Assembly (NCBI GenBank): GCA_035718085.1
Contig: DASTHS010000147.1
Location: 1-7,075 of the forward strand
Source: DASTHS01 sp035718085
Lineage (GTDB): Bacteria > Actinomycetota > Acidimicrobiia > Acidimicrobiales > Palsa-688
Direction of reading: 5' to 3'
Length of the DNA: 7,075 nt
The notes under the pieces are model-generated. The model was not told where the DNA came from and did not search any database. It was given only the letters and a program-made list of their open reading frames with translations. Shown here piece after piece: positions 1 to 6,925 of the stretch (position 1 is the first letter of the stretch; each line of letters opens with the position of its first letter). Made by a program: the position numbers and the translations under genes.

Positions 1-2113
1 TGGCCGACACGTGCGGGTCGCCCCACCGTGCGCTGCCGTAGCTCAGCCCGTGGCCGAAGGGCCACTGGGGGGCGACGCCGGTGCGGTCGTGGGCCCGGTA
101 CCCCACGTCGAACCCCTCCCCGTAGGTCTGCACCCCGTCGACGGGGTCGTGCCACCGCCACGCGGGCACATCGTCGAGCGACCGGGGGAAGGTGGTCGGC
201 AGCCGGCCGCCGGGGTCGGCCGCCCCGACCAGCACGTCGGCGACGGCGTCGGCCATCTCCATGCCGCCGAACCACCCCACCACGATCGCGGCCACGTCGT
301 CGGCCCACGGCATGGCGACCGGCGACCCGGCGTTGACCACCACGACGGTCCGGGGGTTGACGGCGGCGACGCGGCGCACCAGCTCGTCCTGCCGGCCCGG
401 AAGGGCGATCGAGGTGCGGTCGTGGCCCTCGCTCTCCCAGTCGTCGTTCGTGCCGACGACCACCACCGCCGCCTCCGCGCCGCCGGCGGCGGCGGCGGCC
501 TCGTCGACGGGGTCGCCCGCCACCGGCTCGCGCACCCCGATGCGCAGGGTGCCGAAGGGGCTCCGGCGGGGCCAGACCACCTCGATGTCGAGCAGCCCGC
601 CGGCCCGGCCGTCGACGGTGGCGAGCTGTTCGACCGACATGGTGCCGTTCCACTCGTCGCTGCGGGGGAGGGCGTCGACGCCGCTGACCACCACGGCCCC
701 GCCGACGGTGACCCGCGGCCGGCCGTTCACGATGGCGCCCACGTCGTGGGCACCGTCGTGGCGGCACCGGAACGCCCCCCGCACCACGACCGACCAGTCG
801 CCGGGCGGCACGCCCTCGGGGAGCGACCCGAACAGCTGCAGGTGGGTCGTGGAGATGCGGCGGGTGGCCAGCGCCGGGCCGTCCCCGCCGGGTCCGGCGT
901 GGTAGGTGACGACCAGGCCCGGCTCGCCGTCCGGTCCGACGACCCGATCGGCGTCGGGCAGCGGGGCGTGGCGGTCGATGTCACAGCCGACGGCGTGGCG
1001 CACCCGCATGCCCCGGTCGCGCAGCGCGTCGACGATCGAGCCGCTGCGCACGGCCCGGAGGGCGGCGCTGCCCCCGCCCATGACCCTCGGGGTGCCCCCG
1101 GCTCGACCGATGACACAGAGGCTCATGGCCCCGAGAAGCGGGAGGGCCGCCCCCTCGTTGCGCACCAGGACCGTGCCGGCGACCGCCGCCTCCCGGCACA
1201 GCGCCACCTCGGTGTCGTCGACCACGCTGCGCTCCGGCTCGCCCGCCGGGCGCTCCGCCGCCCCGGTGCGGTCGCCGAGCTCGAGCACGCGGCGGGCCAG
1301 GCGGCGGACAGCGTCGGCGTCCACCTGGCGCCTTTCCACCGCGGCGGCCAACGCGGCGCCGTAGATCCGGGGCGGCCCTGGCATCTCCAGGTCCAGCCCC
1401 GCGTGCGCCGACGCCACCGTGTCGTGGGCGCCGTACCAGTCGCTCACCACGACCCCGTCGAACCCCCACTCGTTGCGCAGCACCTCGTCGAGGAGCCACC
1501 GGTTCGCCGCGCAGAACTCGCCGTGGAGGCGGTTGTAGGCGGTCATCACCCCCCACGCCCCGCCGTCGCGGACGGCCGCCTCGAAGGGCCGCAGGTAGAG
1601 CTCCCGCAGCACCCGCTCGTCGACGTGCACGTCGACGGTCAGGCGGTCGACCTCGGTGTCGTTGCAGACCAGGTGCTTGACGGTGACCGCGACGCCGGTG
1701 GATTGCACGCCCTGCACGTAGGCCACGGCCAGCGCGGCGGTCAGCTCGGGGTCCTCCGAGAGGTACTCGAAGGTGCGCCCCCCGACCGGGGTGCGATGCA
1801 GGTTGACCGCCGGCGCCAGCAGCACGTGGGCGCTGCGCCGCCGGGCCTCGCGCCCGAGGAGGGCGCCCACCCGCCGCACCAGGTGGGGGTCGAAGCTGGC
1901 GCCGAGCGCGATCCCGGCGGGGGTCACGACCGCCGGGGTGCGGTCGTCGCCCATGAACTCCCCGCGGGCGCCGTTGGGCCCGTCGGTCACCTTGACCTGC
2001 GGCACGCCGAGCCGGTCGACCGCCGCGCTGCGCCACATGCTCACGCCGGCGACCACGGCGCAGGCCTCCTCCATCGTCAGCTGGTCGGCGACGGCAGCGG
2101 GGTCGGGGGCCAC
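1..2113 (-). CDS. Glycoside hydrolase family 3 beta-glucosidase-like enzyme with PA14 insert (3' end outside window)
   Basis: Probable retaining exo-beta-glycosidase that removes terminal, beta-linked glucose or a similar sugar. About 704 residues are visible and the frame stays open at the left edge. The N-terminal catalytic part shows TDGPNGARG (substrate-binding Asp, D44), FEYLSED (115-121), KH plus a downstream ND-TEVDR (K146, H147, R157) and VVSDWYGAH with nucleophile D225. The second GH3 domain begins near residue 300 and is interrupted by a PA14-like beta domain at about 395-525. It resumes with ESEGHDR, where E562 is the likely acid/base by family alignment, and reaches PFGHGLSY (ending at 692). 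The fibronectin-III-like tail usual after that motif is beyond the window. No signal peptide is seen, so a cytoplasmic enzyme is likely. The GTG at 2113 is chosen because 'ADQLTMEEA' is a typical GH3 opening and no better start lies between it and the stop of the upstream TetR gene, which is in the same frame. The exact substrate cannot be read from the sequence. Confidence 0.9.
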   Translation of the reverse strand, partial: MAPDPAAVADQLTMEEACAVVAGVSMWRSAAVDRLGVPQVKVTDGPNGARGEFMGDDRTPAVVTPAGIALGASFDPHLVRRVGALLGREARRRSAHVLLAPAVNLHRTPVGGRTFEYLSEDPELTAALAVAYVQGVQSTGVAVTVKHLVCNDTEVDRLTVDVHVDERVLRELYLRPFEAAVRDGGAWGVMTAYNRLHGEFCAANRWLLDEVLRNEWGFDGVVVSDWYGAHDTVASAHAGLDLEMPGPPRIYGAALAAAVERRQVDADAVRRLARRVLELGDRTGAAERPAGEPERSVVDDTEVALCREAAVAGTVLVRNEGAALPLLGAMSLCVIGRAGGTPRVMGGGSAALRAVRSGSIVDALRDRGMRVRHAVGCDIDRHAPLPDADRVVGPDGEPGLVVTYHAGPGGDGPALATRRISTTHLQLFGSLPEGVPPGDWSVVVRGAFRCRHDGAHDVGAIVNGRPRVTVGGAVVVSGVDALPRSDEWNGTMSVEQLATVDGRAGGLLDIEVVWPRRSPFGTLRIGVREPVAGDPVDEAAAAAGGAEAAVVVVGTNDDWESEGHDRTSIALPGRQDELVRRVAAVNPRTVVVVNAGSPVAMPWADDVAAIVVGWFGGMEMADAVADVLVGAADPGGRLPTTFPRSLDDVPAWRWHDPVDGVQTYGEGFDVGYRAHDRTGVAPQWPFGHGLSYGSARWGDPHVSA

Positions 2114-2170
2114 CCCCGCATGTTTGCCGCTGCGCCACCGCGTCGGGCGGCCGCCGGCGGTGGGTTCGGG

Positions 2171-2803
2171 TCAGCCGCCGTGCAACCGGTCGAGCTGCTC
2201 GGCGCTGAGCGGCGCCACCTCGGGGGGTGTCGGCGCCGGGCGGGCGGTGCACAGCCCGTCGAGCACGAAGGTGAGGGGTCGGCGCCAGGCGTCGGGGTCT
2301 ACCGCTGCGGTGTCCGCGCCGATGGCGGCGACGCCCTGGGTGAGCAGCACCAGGTCGGCGACGGTCACGTCGGGTCGCAGCACCCCGGTGGCCCGGGCCC
2401 GCTCGACGAGGCGCTCGGCCAGCGGCAGCACCCGCTGGCGCACCTGCCGGGCCGGGCCCCCGAGGCCGGCATGCTCGACCAGCTCCTTGAGGGCACGGTC
2501 GGCGATCTGGCGTTCCAGCGACCGACGGAGGAACCACACGAGCGCCTGCCAGCCGTCGTCGATGGCGAAGCTGGCCTCCAGGTCGGCGACGTAGTCGGCC
2601 AGGCGGTCCGCGAAGAGGGCGGCCACCAGGTCGTCGCGGGTGGGGAAGCGGCGGTAGAGGGTGGCGATGCCGACCCCGGCGGCGGCGGCGATGTCCTCGA
2701 GGGGGGTGGCCAGCCCCCGTTCGGCCATCAGCCGGCCAGCGGCCTCCAGGAGCCGCTGGCGGTTGGCCTCGGCGTCGCGGCGCAGGCCGCGCGCAGCGGT
2801 CAC
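2171..2803 (-). CDS. TetR-family transcriptional repressor
   Basis: A 210-residue one-component regulator. The N-terminal TetR DNA-binding domain is clear: helix 1 'ANRQRLLEAAGRLMAERG' (13-30), then a helix-turn-helix at about 33-53 with TPLEDIAAAAGVGIATLYRRF, followed by the usual 'PTRDDLVAALF'. The rest is an all-helical ligand-binding and dimerisation domain; its style resembles SbtR-type regulators, a weak resemblance judged by eye. The GTG start lies 4 nt after the TAG stop of the upstream exporter and lacks a clear Shine-Dalgarno sequence, which suggests translational coupling. In this layout TetR proteins commonly repress their own operon and are released by a substrate of the co-encoded pump. 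That role is inferred. The ligand is unknown. It ends 57 nt before the GH3 start. Confidence 0.93.
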   Translation of the reverse strand: MTAARGLRRDAEANRQRLLEAAGRLMAERGLATPLEDIAAAAGVGIATLYRRFPTRDDLVAALFADRLADYVADLEASFAIDDGWQALVWFLRRSLERQIADRALKELVEHAGLGGPARQVRQRVLPLAERLVERARATGVLRPDVTVADLVLLTQGVAAIGADTAAVDPDAWRRPLTFVLDGLCTARPAPTPPEVAPLSAEQLDRLHGG

Positions 2804-2807
2804 CGGG

Positions 2808-4301
2808 CTAGAGCACCGTGGCCGTGTGACCCGACGGTGCTGCGACGCGACCGGCGGGGAACAGGACGGCGGCGAGGGCCGCCCCGACCGCGAACACCGC
2901 CGCGGCCGCCCAGAACGCCACGTCGTCGCCGTGCACGGAGGCGGCGGCCTGGGCGGCGGGGGTCACTCCGTGGGCGGCGATGTAGCCGGTGGCGGCGGTC
3001 GCCGCGAGGGTGTTGAGCAGCGCGGTGCCGATCGAGCCGCCCACCTGCTGACCGATGTTGGGCAGGGCGGAGGCCACGCCCGCGTCGCCGGGGTCGGCGC
3101 CCGCGGTGGCCAGGTTCATCGCGGCGCCGAAGATTAGGCCCATGCCCACGCCCATGACCAGCAGGCCGGGCACCACCCCGCTGCCGTAGCTCGAGTGCAC
3201 GCCCAGCTGGGCGAAGAGCACCAGGCCGGCAGCGGCGATCGCCATGCCGGAGGCGACGATCCAGCGTGGCCCGACCCGGGGCAGCAGGGCGGCGGTGGCG
3301 ACGCTGGAGGTGACCACGACCGCGCCGATCATCGGGAGGAAGGCGACGCCGGAGCTGAGCGGCGAGAAGCGCAGGACGAGCTGCACGTAGTAGGTCAGGA
3401 ACAGGAACACCCCGAACATCCCGATGCCCGAGACGAGGATCATCAAGTCGGCGGTGCCCCGGGTGCGGTCGGCGACGACGCGCAGGGGCAGCAGCGGCGA
3501 CGCCACCCGCCGCTCGATGGTGACGAAAGCGGCGAGCAGCACCGCGGCGGCCGCCAACAGCACGATGGTGACCGCATCGCCCCACCCGCGGGTGCTCGCC
3601 TCGGAGAACCCGTAGACCACGGCGGTCAGCCCGGCGACCACGGTGCTGATGCCGGCCCAGTCGAAGGCAACCCGCTGCTGGCGCTCGCCGGCCGGCAGCA
3701 CCACCATCACCGCGACCAGGGCGACCACGGCGAGCACGTCGTTGACATAGAGGCACCACCGCCAGTCGAGGTACTGGGTGAGCGCACCGCCGAGGATCAG
3801 CCCGACGGCGCCGCCGGCACCGCCGATGGCCCCGTAGATGCCGAACGCCTTGCCGCGCTCGCGGGGGTCGGAGAAGGTCGTCGTGAGCAGCGACAGGGCG
3901 GCGGGGGCGAGCACGGCGCCGAACGCGCCCTGCACCGCCCGGGCGGCGACGAGCATGCCGAAGCCGGTCGCCGCTCCCCCGACCGCCGACGCGGCGGCGA
4001 AGCCCACCATGCCGATCACCAGCATCCGCCGCCGACCGAAGAGGTCCGAGAGGCGACCGCCGAGCAGCAGCAGGCTCCCGAAGGCCAGGGAGTAGGCGGT
4101 GACCACCCACTGGCGGTCGGCGGTCGAGAAGCCGAGCGCCTTCTGCGCCGACGGCAGGGCGATGTTCACCACGGTGGCGTCGAGCACCACCATCAGCTGG
4201 GCGAGCGCGAGGGCGGCGAGCACCCACCACCGGCGGTCGCGGGTCGACCCGGGAGGCCGTACGGCGGCGTCGGTGGGGGCGGGGAGGTCGGTGAGGGTCA
4301 T
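2808..4301 (-). CDS. MFS transporter, DHA2 (EmrB/QacA-like) drug-efflux family
   Basis: Inner-membrane, proton-driven exporter of 497 residues, the usual size for the 14-helix DHA2 group. After a short cytosolic tail, helix 1 carries the family motif LDATVVNIALP (40-50). The helix 2-3 loop has motif A, GGRLSDLFGRRR (81-92). The fifth-helix antiporter motif appears as 'GLILGGALTQYLDWRW', with Leu where Pro is common. Many further hydrophobic segments follow, ending near 'HTATVL'. The ATG at 4301 (MTLTDLPAP) is preferred: a longer in-frame form from an ATG at 4343 would add 14 Arg-rich residues unlike the family and would put a palindromic operator candidate inside the coding region. That upstream ATG does have a GGAG about 10 nt before it, so it is not excluded. 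The gene is first in a probable operon with the TetR regulator and GH3 enzyme. Export of a toxic compound or secondary metabolite is likely; the substrate is unknown. Confidence 0.93.
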   Translation of the reverse strand: MTLTDLPAPTDAAVRPPGSTRDRRWWVLAALALAQLMVVLDATVVNIALPSAQKALGFSTADRQWVVTAYSLAFGSLLLLGGRLSDLFGRRRMLVIGMVGFAAASAVGGAATGFGMLVAARAVQGAFGAVLAPAALSLLTTTFSDPRERGKAFGIYGAIGGAGGAVGLILGGALTQYLDWRWCLYVNDVLAVVALVAVMVVLPAGERQQRVAFDWAGISTVVAGLTAVVYGFSEASTRGWGDAVTIVLLAAAAVLLAAFVTIERRVASPLLPLRVVADRTRGTADLMILVSGIGMFGVFLFLTYYVQLVLRFSPLSSGVAFLPMIGAVVVTSSVATAALLPRVGPRWIVASGMAIAAAGLVLFAQLGVHSSYGSGVVPGLLVMGVGMGLIFGAAMNLATAGADPGDAGVASALPNIGQQVGGSIGTALLNTLAATAATGYIAAHGVTPAAQAAASVHGDDVAFWAAAAVFAVGAALAAVLFPAGRVAAPSGHTATVL

Positions 4302-4321
4302 GGTGGGCGATCCGATCCGTA

Positions 4322-4342
4322 TGCGGAGGCCGACCCTCCACA
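4322..4342. promoter_or_regulatory. Candidate TetR operator: 21-bp imperfect palindrome upstream of the exporter
   Basis: Plus-strand TGCGGAGG, 5-nt spacer CCGAC, then CCTCCACA. The 8-bp arms match at 7 of 8 positions. It is centred on 4332, 20 nt upstream of the preferred exporter start, where an autoregulatory TetR would bind. A second, looser inverted repeat, CCGATCCG at 4312-4319 and CGGATCGG at 4357-4364, brackets it. The exporter's promoter elements are not clear; a TACGGA just downstream on the minus strand is a weak -10 possibility. Size and symmetry fit TetR operators, but binding is inference. Confidence 0.45.
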
Positions 4343-4381
4343 TGCAGGCACAACTCCGGATCGGCGGCGCCTGTTCCCGGC

Positions 4382-4407
4382 CCCGCAGCGACGTCGGTCG
4401 CGGCGGG
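4382..4407 (-). other. Intergenic hairpin between the reductase and the exporter
   Basis: GCGAC (4388-4392) and GTCGC (4397-4401) can pair around a GTCG loop. With single-base bulges the stem extends through CCCGC and GCGGG-type flanks out to 4382 and 4407. It lies 12 nt past the reductase stop codon, on the path to the exporter. No U-tract follows on the minus strand, so it is not a classic intrinsic terminator. It could slow or end transcription, stabilise the 3' end, or be chance in GC-rich DNA. Confidence 0.25.
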
Positions 4408-4418
4408 TGGTTGGGCCC

Positions 4419-5675
4419 CTACGCGGGGTCGGGCACCAGCCGGGCGAGGGCGGCCACCGCCTTGTAGGCCGCCTCTGCGGGGCCGAGCTCGTCAGGGCGC
4501 AGCAGGTTGGCCATGATGCGCAGCACCCACTCCATGAGGGTGCGGCTGTGCATGCCGGTGCCCACCAGGCGGCGCATGAGCTCTGGGTGACCGATCAGCT
4601 TCACGAACGCCCGCGCCACCTTGTAGTAGAGGCCGTAGGTGGCTTCCAGGTTCTTCTCGTAGGTGGTCAGCGCCAGCCCGTCGCCGCTGGCCAGGGCCAG
4701 GTGCACGGCGTCGGCGGCCATGCGCCCCGACTCGTAGGCGTAGGCGATCCCCTCGCCGTTGAAGGGGTTGATGGTGCCCCCAGCATCGCCCACGACGAGG
4801 TGCGTCGGGCCGGCGTGCGGGCCGACCGACAGGCCCATGGGCAGCCGTCCGCCGGTGGCGGGGCCGCAGGCGGTGGCCGGGGAGATGCCCCACGACGCCG
4901 GCGCGTAGTCGACGAACGCCTCGAGCAGGTGGGTGGTGTTGACGGCCTTCCACTGGTTGAAGGTGGACAGCAGGCCGATGCCGACGTTGACCCGTCCGTC
5001 GCCCACGGGGAACACCCAGCCGTAGCCCGGCAGCACGTTGCCGGCGCTGTCGCGGATGTCGAGCCACGAGTCGATCCACGGCTCGTCGCTGCGGGGCGAG
5101 GTCCAGTAGCCACGGATGGCCATGCCCAGCGGGTAGGCGCGGTTCCGGCTGTTGCCGAGGTCGCGGCCGAAGCGGGAGTTGGCCCCGTCGGCCACCACCA
5201 CGTAGGTGGCCTTCACGGTGAAGTCATCGCCACCCGCCTTCGGGTGCACCCGGGCGCCGCGCAGCAACCCGCCCTCGACCACCGGCGCGACCGCCTCGCT
5301 CTGCTCGAGCACCGTCGCGCCCGCCTTGGCGGCGCGCGCCGCGACCATGTCGTCGAGGTCGTGGCGGGTGATGACGTAGCCGTAGCCGGGGAGGTCGGGG
5401 TGCTCGGGCCAGCTCAGCTCGAGGGTGCGGCCGAAGGCGTGCGAGCGCAGGCCTTCGTAGCGGTGGCCGGTAGCGGCCAGCTCGTCGGCGAGCCCCATGT
5501 CTTCGAGCTGGCGCACGGAGCGGGGCGTGAGGCCGTCGCCGCAGGTCTTCTCCCGCGGGAACGCCTTCTTCTCGAGCACCACGACGTCGTGGCCGGCCGA
5601 TGCCAGCCAGTAGGCGGCGCTGGCGCCGGAGGGGCCACCCCCCACCACGAGGACGTCACACTCCCGATCTGCCAT
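4419..5675 (-). CDS. Geranylgeranyl-reductase-family FAD oxidoreductase, probable menaquinone (MenJ-like) reductase
   Basis: A 418-residue flavoprotein that probably saturates isoprenoid double bonds, most likely in the tail of menaquinone; polyprenyl lipids are the alternative substrate. The N-terminal Rossmann dinucleotide motif is GGGPSGASAAYW (GGGPSG at 12-17). The family signature KTCGDGLTPRSV follows, with C45. VVADGANSR lies around D163 and the FAD-contacting GDAGGTINPFNGEGI at 296-310. Length and motif order are normal. The ATG at 5675 (MADRECDV) is chosen over an ATG 39 nt upstream because it opens directly into the Rossmann strand and lies 6 nt after a TACCCT -10 element. It diverges from nuoA. 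Mycobacterial MenJ has the same KxCGDGLTPR signature, and related genes occur near menaquinone or nuo genes in other actinobacteria. The context therefore favours a menaquinone role; the exact substrate is inferred. Confidence 0.9.
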   Translation of the reverse strand: MADRECDVLVVGGGPSGASAAYWLASAGHDVVVLEKKAFPREKTCGDGLTPRSVRQLEDMGLADELAATGHRYEGLRSHAFGRTLELSWPEHPDLPGYGYVITRHDLDDMVAARAAKAGATVLEQSEAVAPVVEGGLLRGARVHPKAGGDDFTVKATYVVVADGANSRFGRDLGNSRNRAYPLGMAIRGYWTSPRSDEPWIDSWLDIRDSAGNVLPGYGWVFPVGDGRVNVGIGLLSTFNQWKAVNTTHLLEAFVDYAPASWGISPATACGPATGGRLPMGLSVGPHAGPTHLVVGDAGGTINPFNGEGIAYAYESGRMAADAVHLALASGDGLALTTYEKNLEATYGLYYKVARAFVKLIGHPELMRRLVGTGMHSRTLMEWVLRIMANLLRPDELGPAEAAYKAVAALARLVPDPA

Positions 5676-5681
5676 GGCTGC

Positions 5682-5687
5682 AGGGTA
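5682..5687 (-). promoter_or_regulatory. -10 element of a probable leaderless promoter for the reductase
   Basis: TACCCT on the minus strand (TANNNT type) is followed by six bases, GCAGCC, and then the ATG at 5675. A start site 7 nt after the -10 would fall on the A of the ATG. There is no Shine-Dalgarno sequence in front of this ATG. No convincing -35 is seen. Confidence 0.5.
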
Positions 5688-5703
5688 CGGGCCACCCCTG
5701 CCT

Positions 5704-5734
5704 TTGGCCCACACGACGGGGCCGTGGGTACGAT
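5704..5734 (+). promoter_or_regulatory. Probable leaderless promoter of the nuo operon
   Basis: The -10 is TACGAT at 5729-5734. A weak -35, TTGGCC, lies at 5704-5709 with a 19-bp spacer. Six bases after the -10 comes GTG at 5741, in frame with nuoA and 9 nt ahead of its ATG, so the predicted first base of the mRNA is the first base of a start codon. No ribosome binding site precedes either nuoA start. Confidence 0.5.
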
Positions 5735-5740
5735 CGGCCC

Positions 5741-6274
5741 GTGCTGTCGATGGACCAATACCTGCCCATCGTGCTGCTGCTCGTCGTGGCCCTGGCCTTC
5801 GCCGCCGGCAGCTTCGCGGCGTCGAAGCTGCTCGGCCCGTCGCGTCCGACGGGAGCCAAGACCGGTCCCTACGAGTCGGGGATCGTGCCGCAGATGCCGG
5901 CGGCGGCGCGCTTCCCGGTGCGGTTCTTCATGGTGGCGATGATCTTCATCATCTTCGACATCGAGGTGATCTTCCTCTATCCGTGGGCGGTCATCTACCA
6001 CCAGCTCGACACCTTCGGCCTGGCCGAGATGGGCGCCTTCGCCGTGGTGGTGTTCGTGTCGTTCGCCTACCTGGTGAGCAACGGCGCCCTCGACTGGGGC
6101 CCGGTGCAGGCCCGCATCCGGCGCACCTCCGCCGACCTGTCGCGCACCACGAGCTCCACCGTGCGGCGCGTGCCGCGACCCGTCGACGTCGCCGAGCGGG
6201 GCATGACCCGGCCGGTGCTGGTCGAGCCCGTCGACGAGCCTGTTGACCAGCCGGTCGACGAGCCGGTGGGCTGA
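5741..6274 (+). CDS. nuoA: NADH-quinone oxidoreductase subunit A
   Basis: Membrane subunit of respiratory complex I (ND3 homologue), near the quinone chamber and the start of the proton path. Numbered from the ATG at 5750, helix 1 spans about 4-28. The conserved loop KTGPYESGIVP (37-47) follows, with Ser where mitochondrial ND3 has its switch Cys. Helix 2 has the hallmark FFMVAMIFIIFDIEVIFLYPWA (59-80) with D70 and E72, and helix 3 is about 91-110. The family core ends near residue 117. A 57-residue polar tail follows, closing with EPVDEPVDQPVDEPVG, so the protein is 174 residues (177 from GTG) against roughly 120-150 usually. The GTG at 5741 is preferred because it sits at the predicted transcription start; the ATG at 5750 is the conventional alternative. 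First gene of the nuo operon, 78 nt before nuoB. Confidence 0.95.
   Translation: MLSMDQYLPIVLLLVVALAFAAGSFAASKLLGPSRPTGAKTGPYESGIVPQMPAAARFPVRFFMVAMIFIIFDIEVIFLYPWAVIYHQLDTFGLAEMGAFAVVVFVSFAYLVSNGALDWGPVQARIRRTSADLSRTTSSTVRRVPRPVDVAERGMTRPVLVEPVDEPVDQPVDEPVG
6224..6268 (+). repeat. 12-bp tandem coding repeat (E/Q-P-V-D) at the end of nuoA
   Basis: Nearly four copies of a 12-base unit encode EPVD, EPVD, QPVD and EPV directly before the nuoA stop. The copies differ at synonymous sites (ccc/cct/ccg and gtc/gtt/gtg), so this is an older or selected repeat rather than a fresh slippage product. Confidence 0.8.
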
Positions 6275-6294
6275 CCCTGCGGCTCCGCCCCGGT

Positions 6295-6325
6295 TTGGGG
6301 TGGGACGGGGCCACTGTCGTAGGTT
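6295..6325 (+). promoter_or_regulatory. Possible internal promoter between nuoA and nuoB
   Basis: TTGGGG at 6295-6300 and TAGGTT (TANNNT) at 6320-6325 are separated by 19 bp, the same spacing as the proposed nuoA promoter. It would give an RNA start near 6332 and a leader of about 20 nt carrying the nuoB ribosome binding site. A G-rich region makes chance matches easy, so confidence is low. Confidence 0.25.
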
Positions 6326-6337
6326 GAGGGGGGTTAC

Positions 6338-6344
6338 GAGGAGG
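6338..6344 (+). promoter_or_regulatory. Strong Shine-Dalgarno sequence of nuoB
   Basis: GAGGAGG lies 8 nt before the nuoB ATG and fixes that start. It contrasts with the two divergent genes upstream, which have no visible ribosome binding site. Confidence 0.85.
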
Positions 6345-6352
6345 CACACACG

Positions 6353-6921
<569 letters not shown>

Positions 6922-6925
<4 letters not shown>

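Noticed and set aside
981..2537. Minus-strand 518-codon frame overlapping GH3 and TetR
   Set aside because: It is an out-of-frame shadow. The GH3 and TetR frames carry all the family motifs, whereas this one is Arg/Gly/Pro-rich noise.
11..3016. Plus-strand open frame of about 1000 codons opposite the GH3, TetR and exporter genes
   Set aside because: It spans three convincing minus-strand genes and their junctions. Its translation is rich in Gly, Ala, Arg, Pro and His with no recognisable domain. Stop-free antisense frames are expected in DNA this GC-rich.
4302..4343. Longer exporter N-terminus from the ATG at 4343
   Set aside because: The 14 added residues are Arg-rich, not family-like, and would overlap the palindrome. 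The GGAG about 10 nt upstream keeps it possible, but 4301 is the better start.
5870..5881. Ser instead of Cys in the NuoA YE-x-G loop
   Set aside because: YESG is, to my knowledge, common in bacterial NuoA; the Cys switch matters mainly in mitochondrial ND3, so this is not unusual.
3195..5942. Plus-strand open frame of 915 codons across the exporter, reductase and start of nuoA
   Set aside because: It is a composition artefact antisense to two real genes and out of frame with nuoA; no domain or membrane segment is visible.
6287..6311. GCCCC/GGGGC inverted repeat after nuoA as a terminator
   Set aside because: The 5-bp stem has a 15-nt loop and no U-tract, and it lies inside the nuo operon. 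Such pairings are expected by chance in G- and C-rich tracts.
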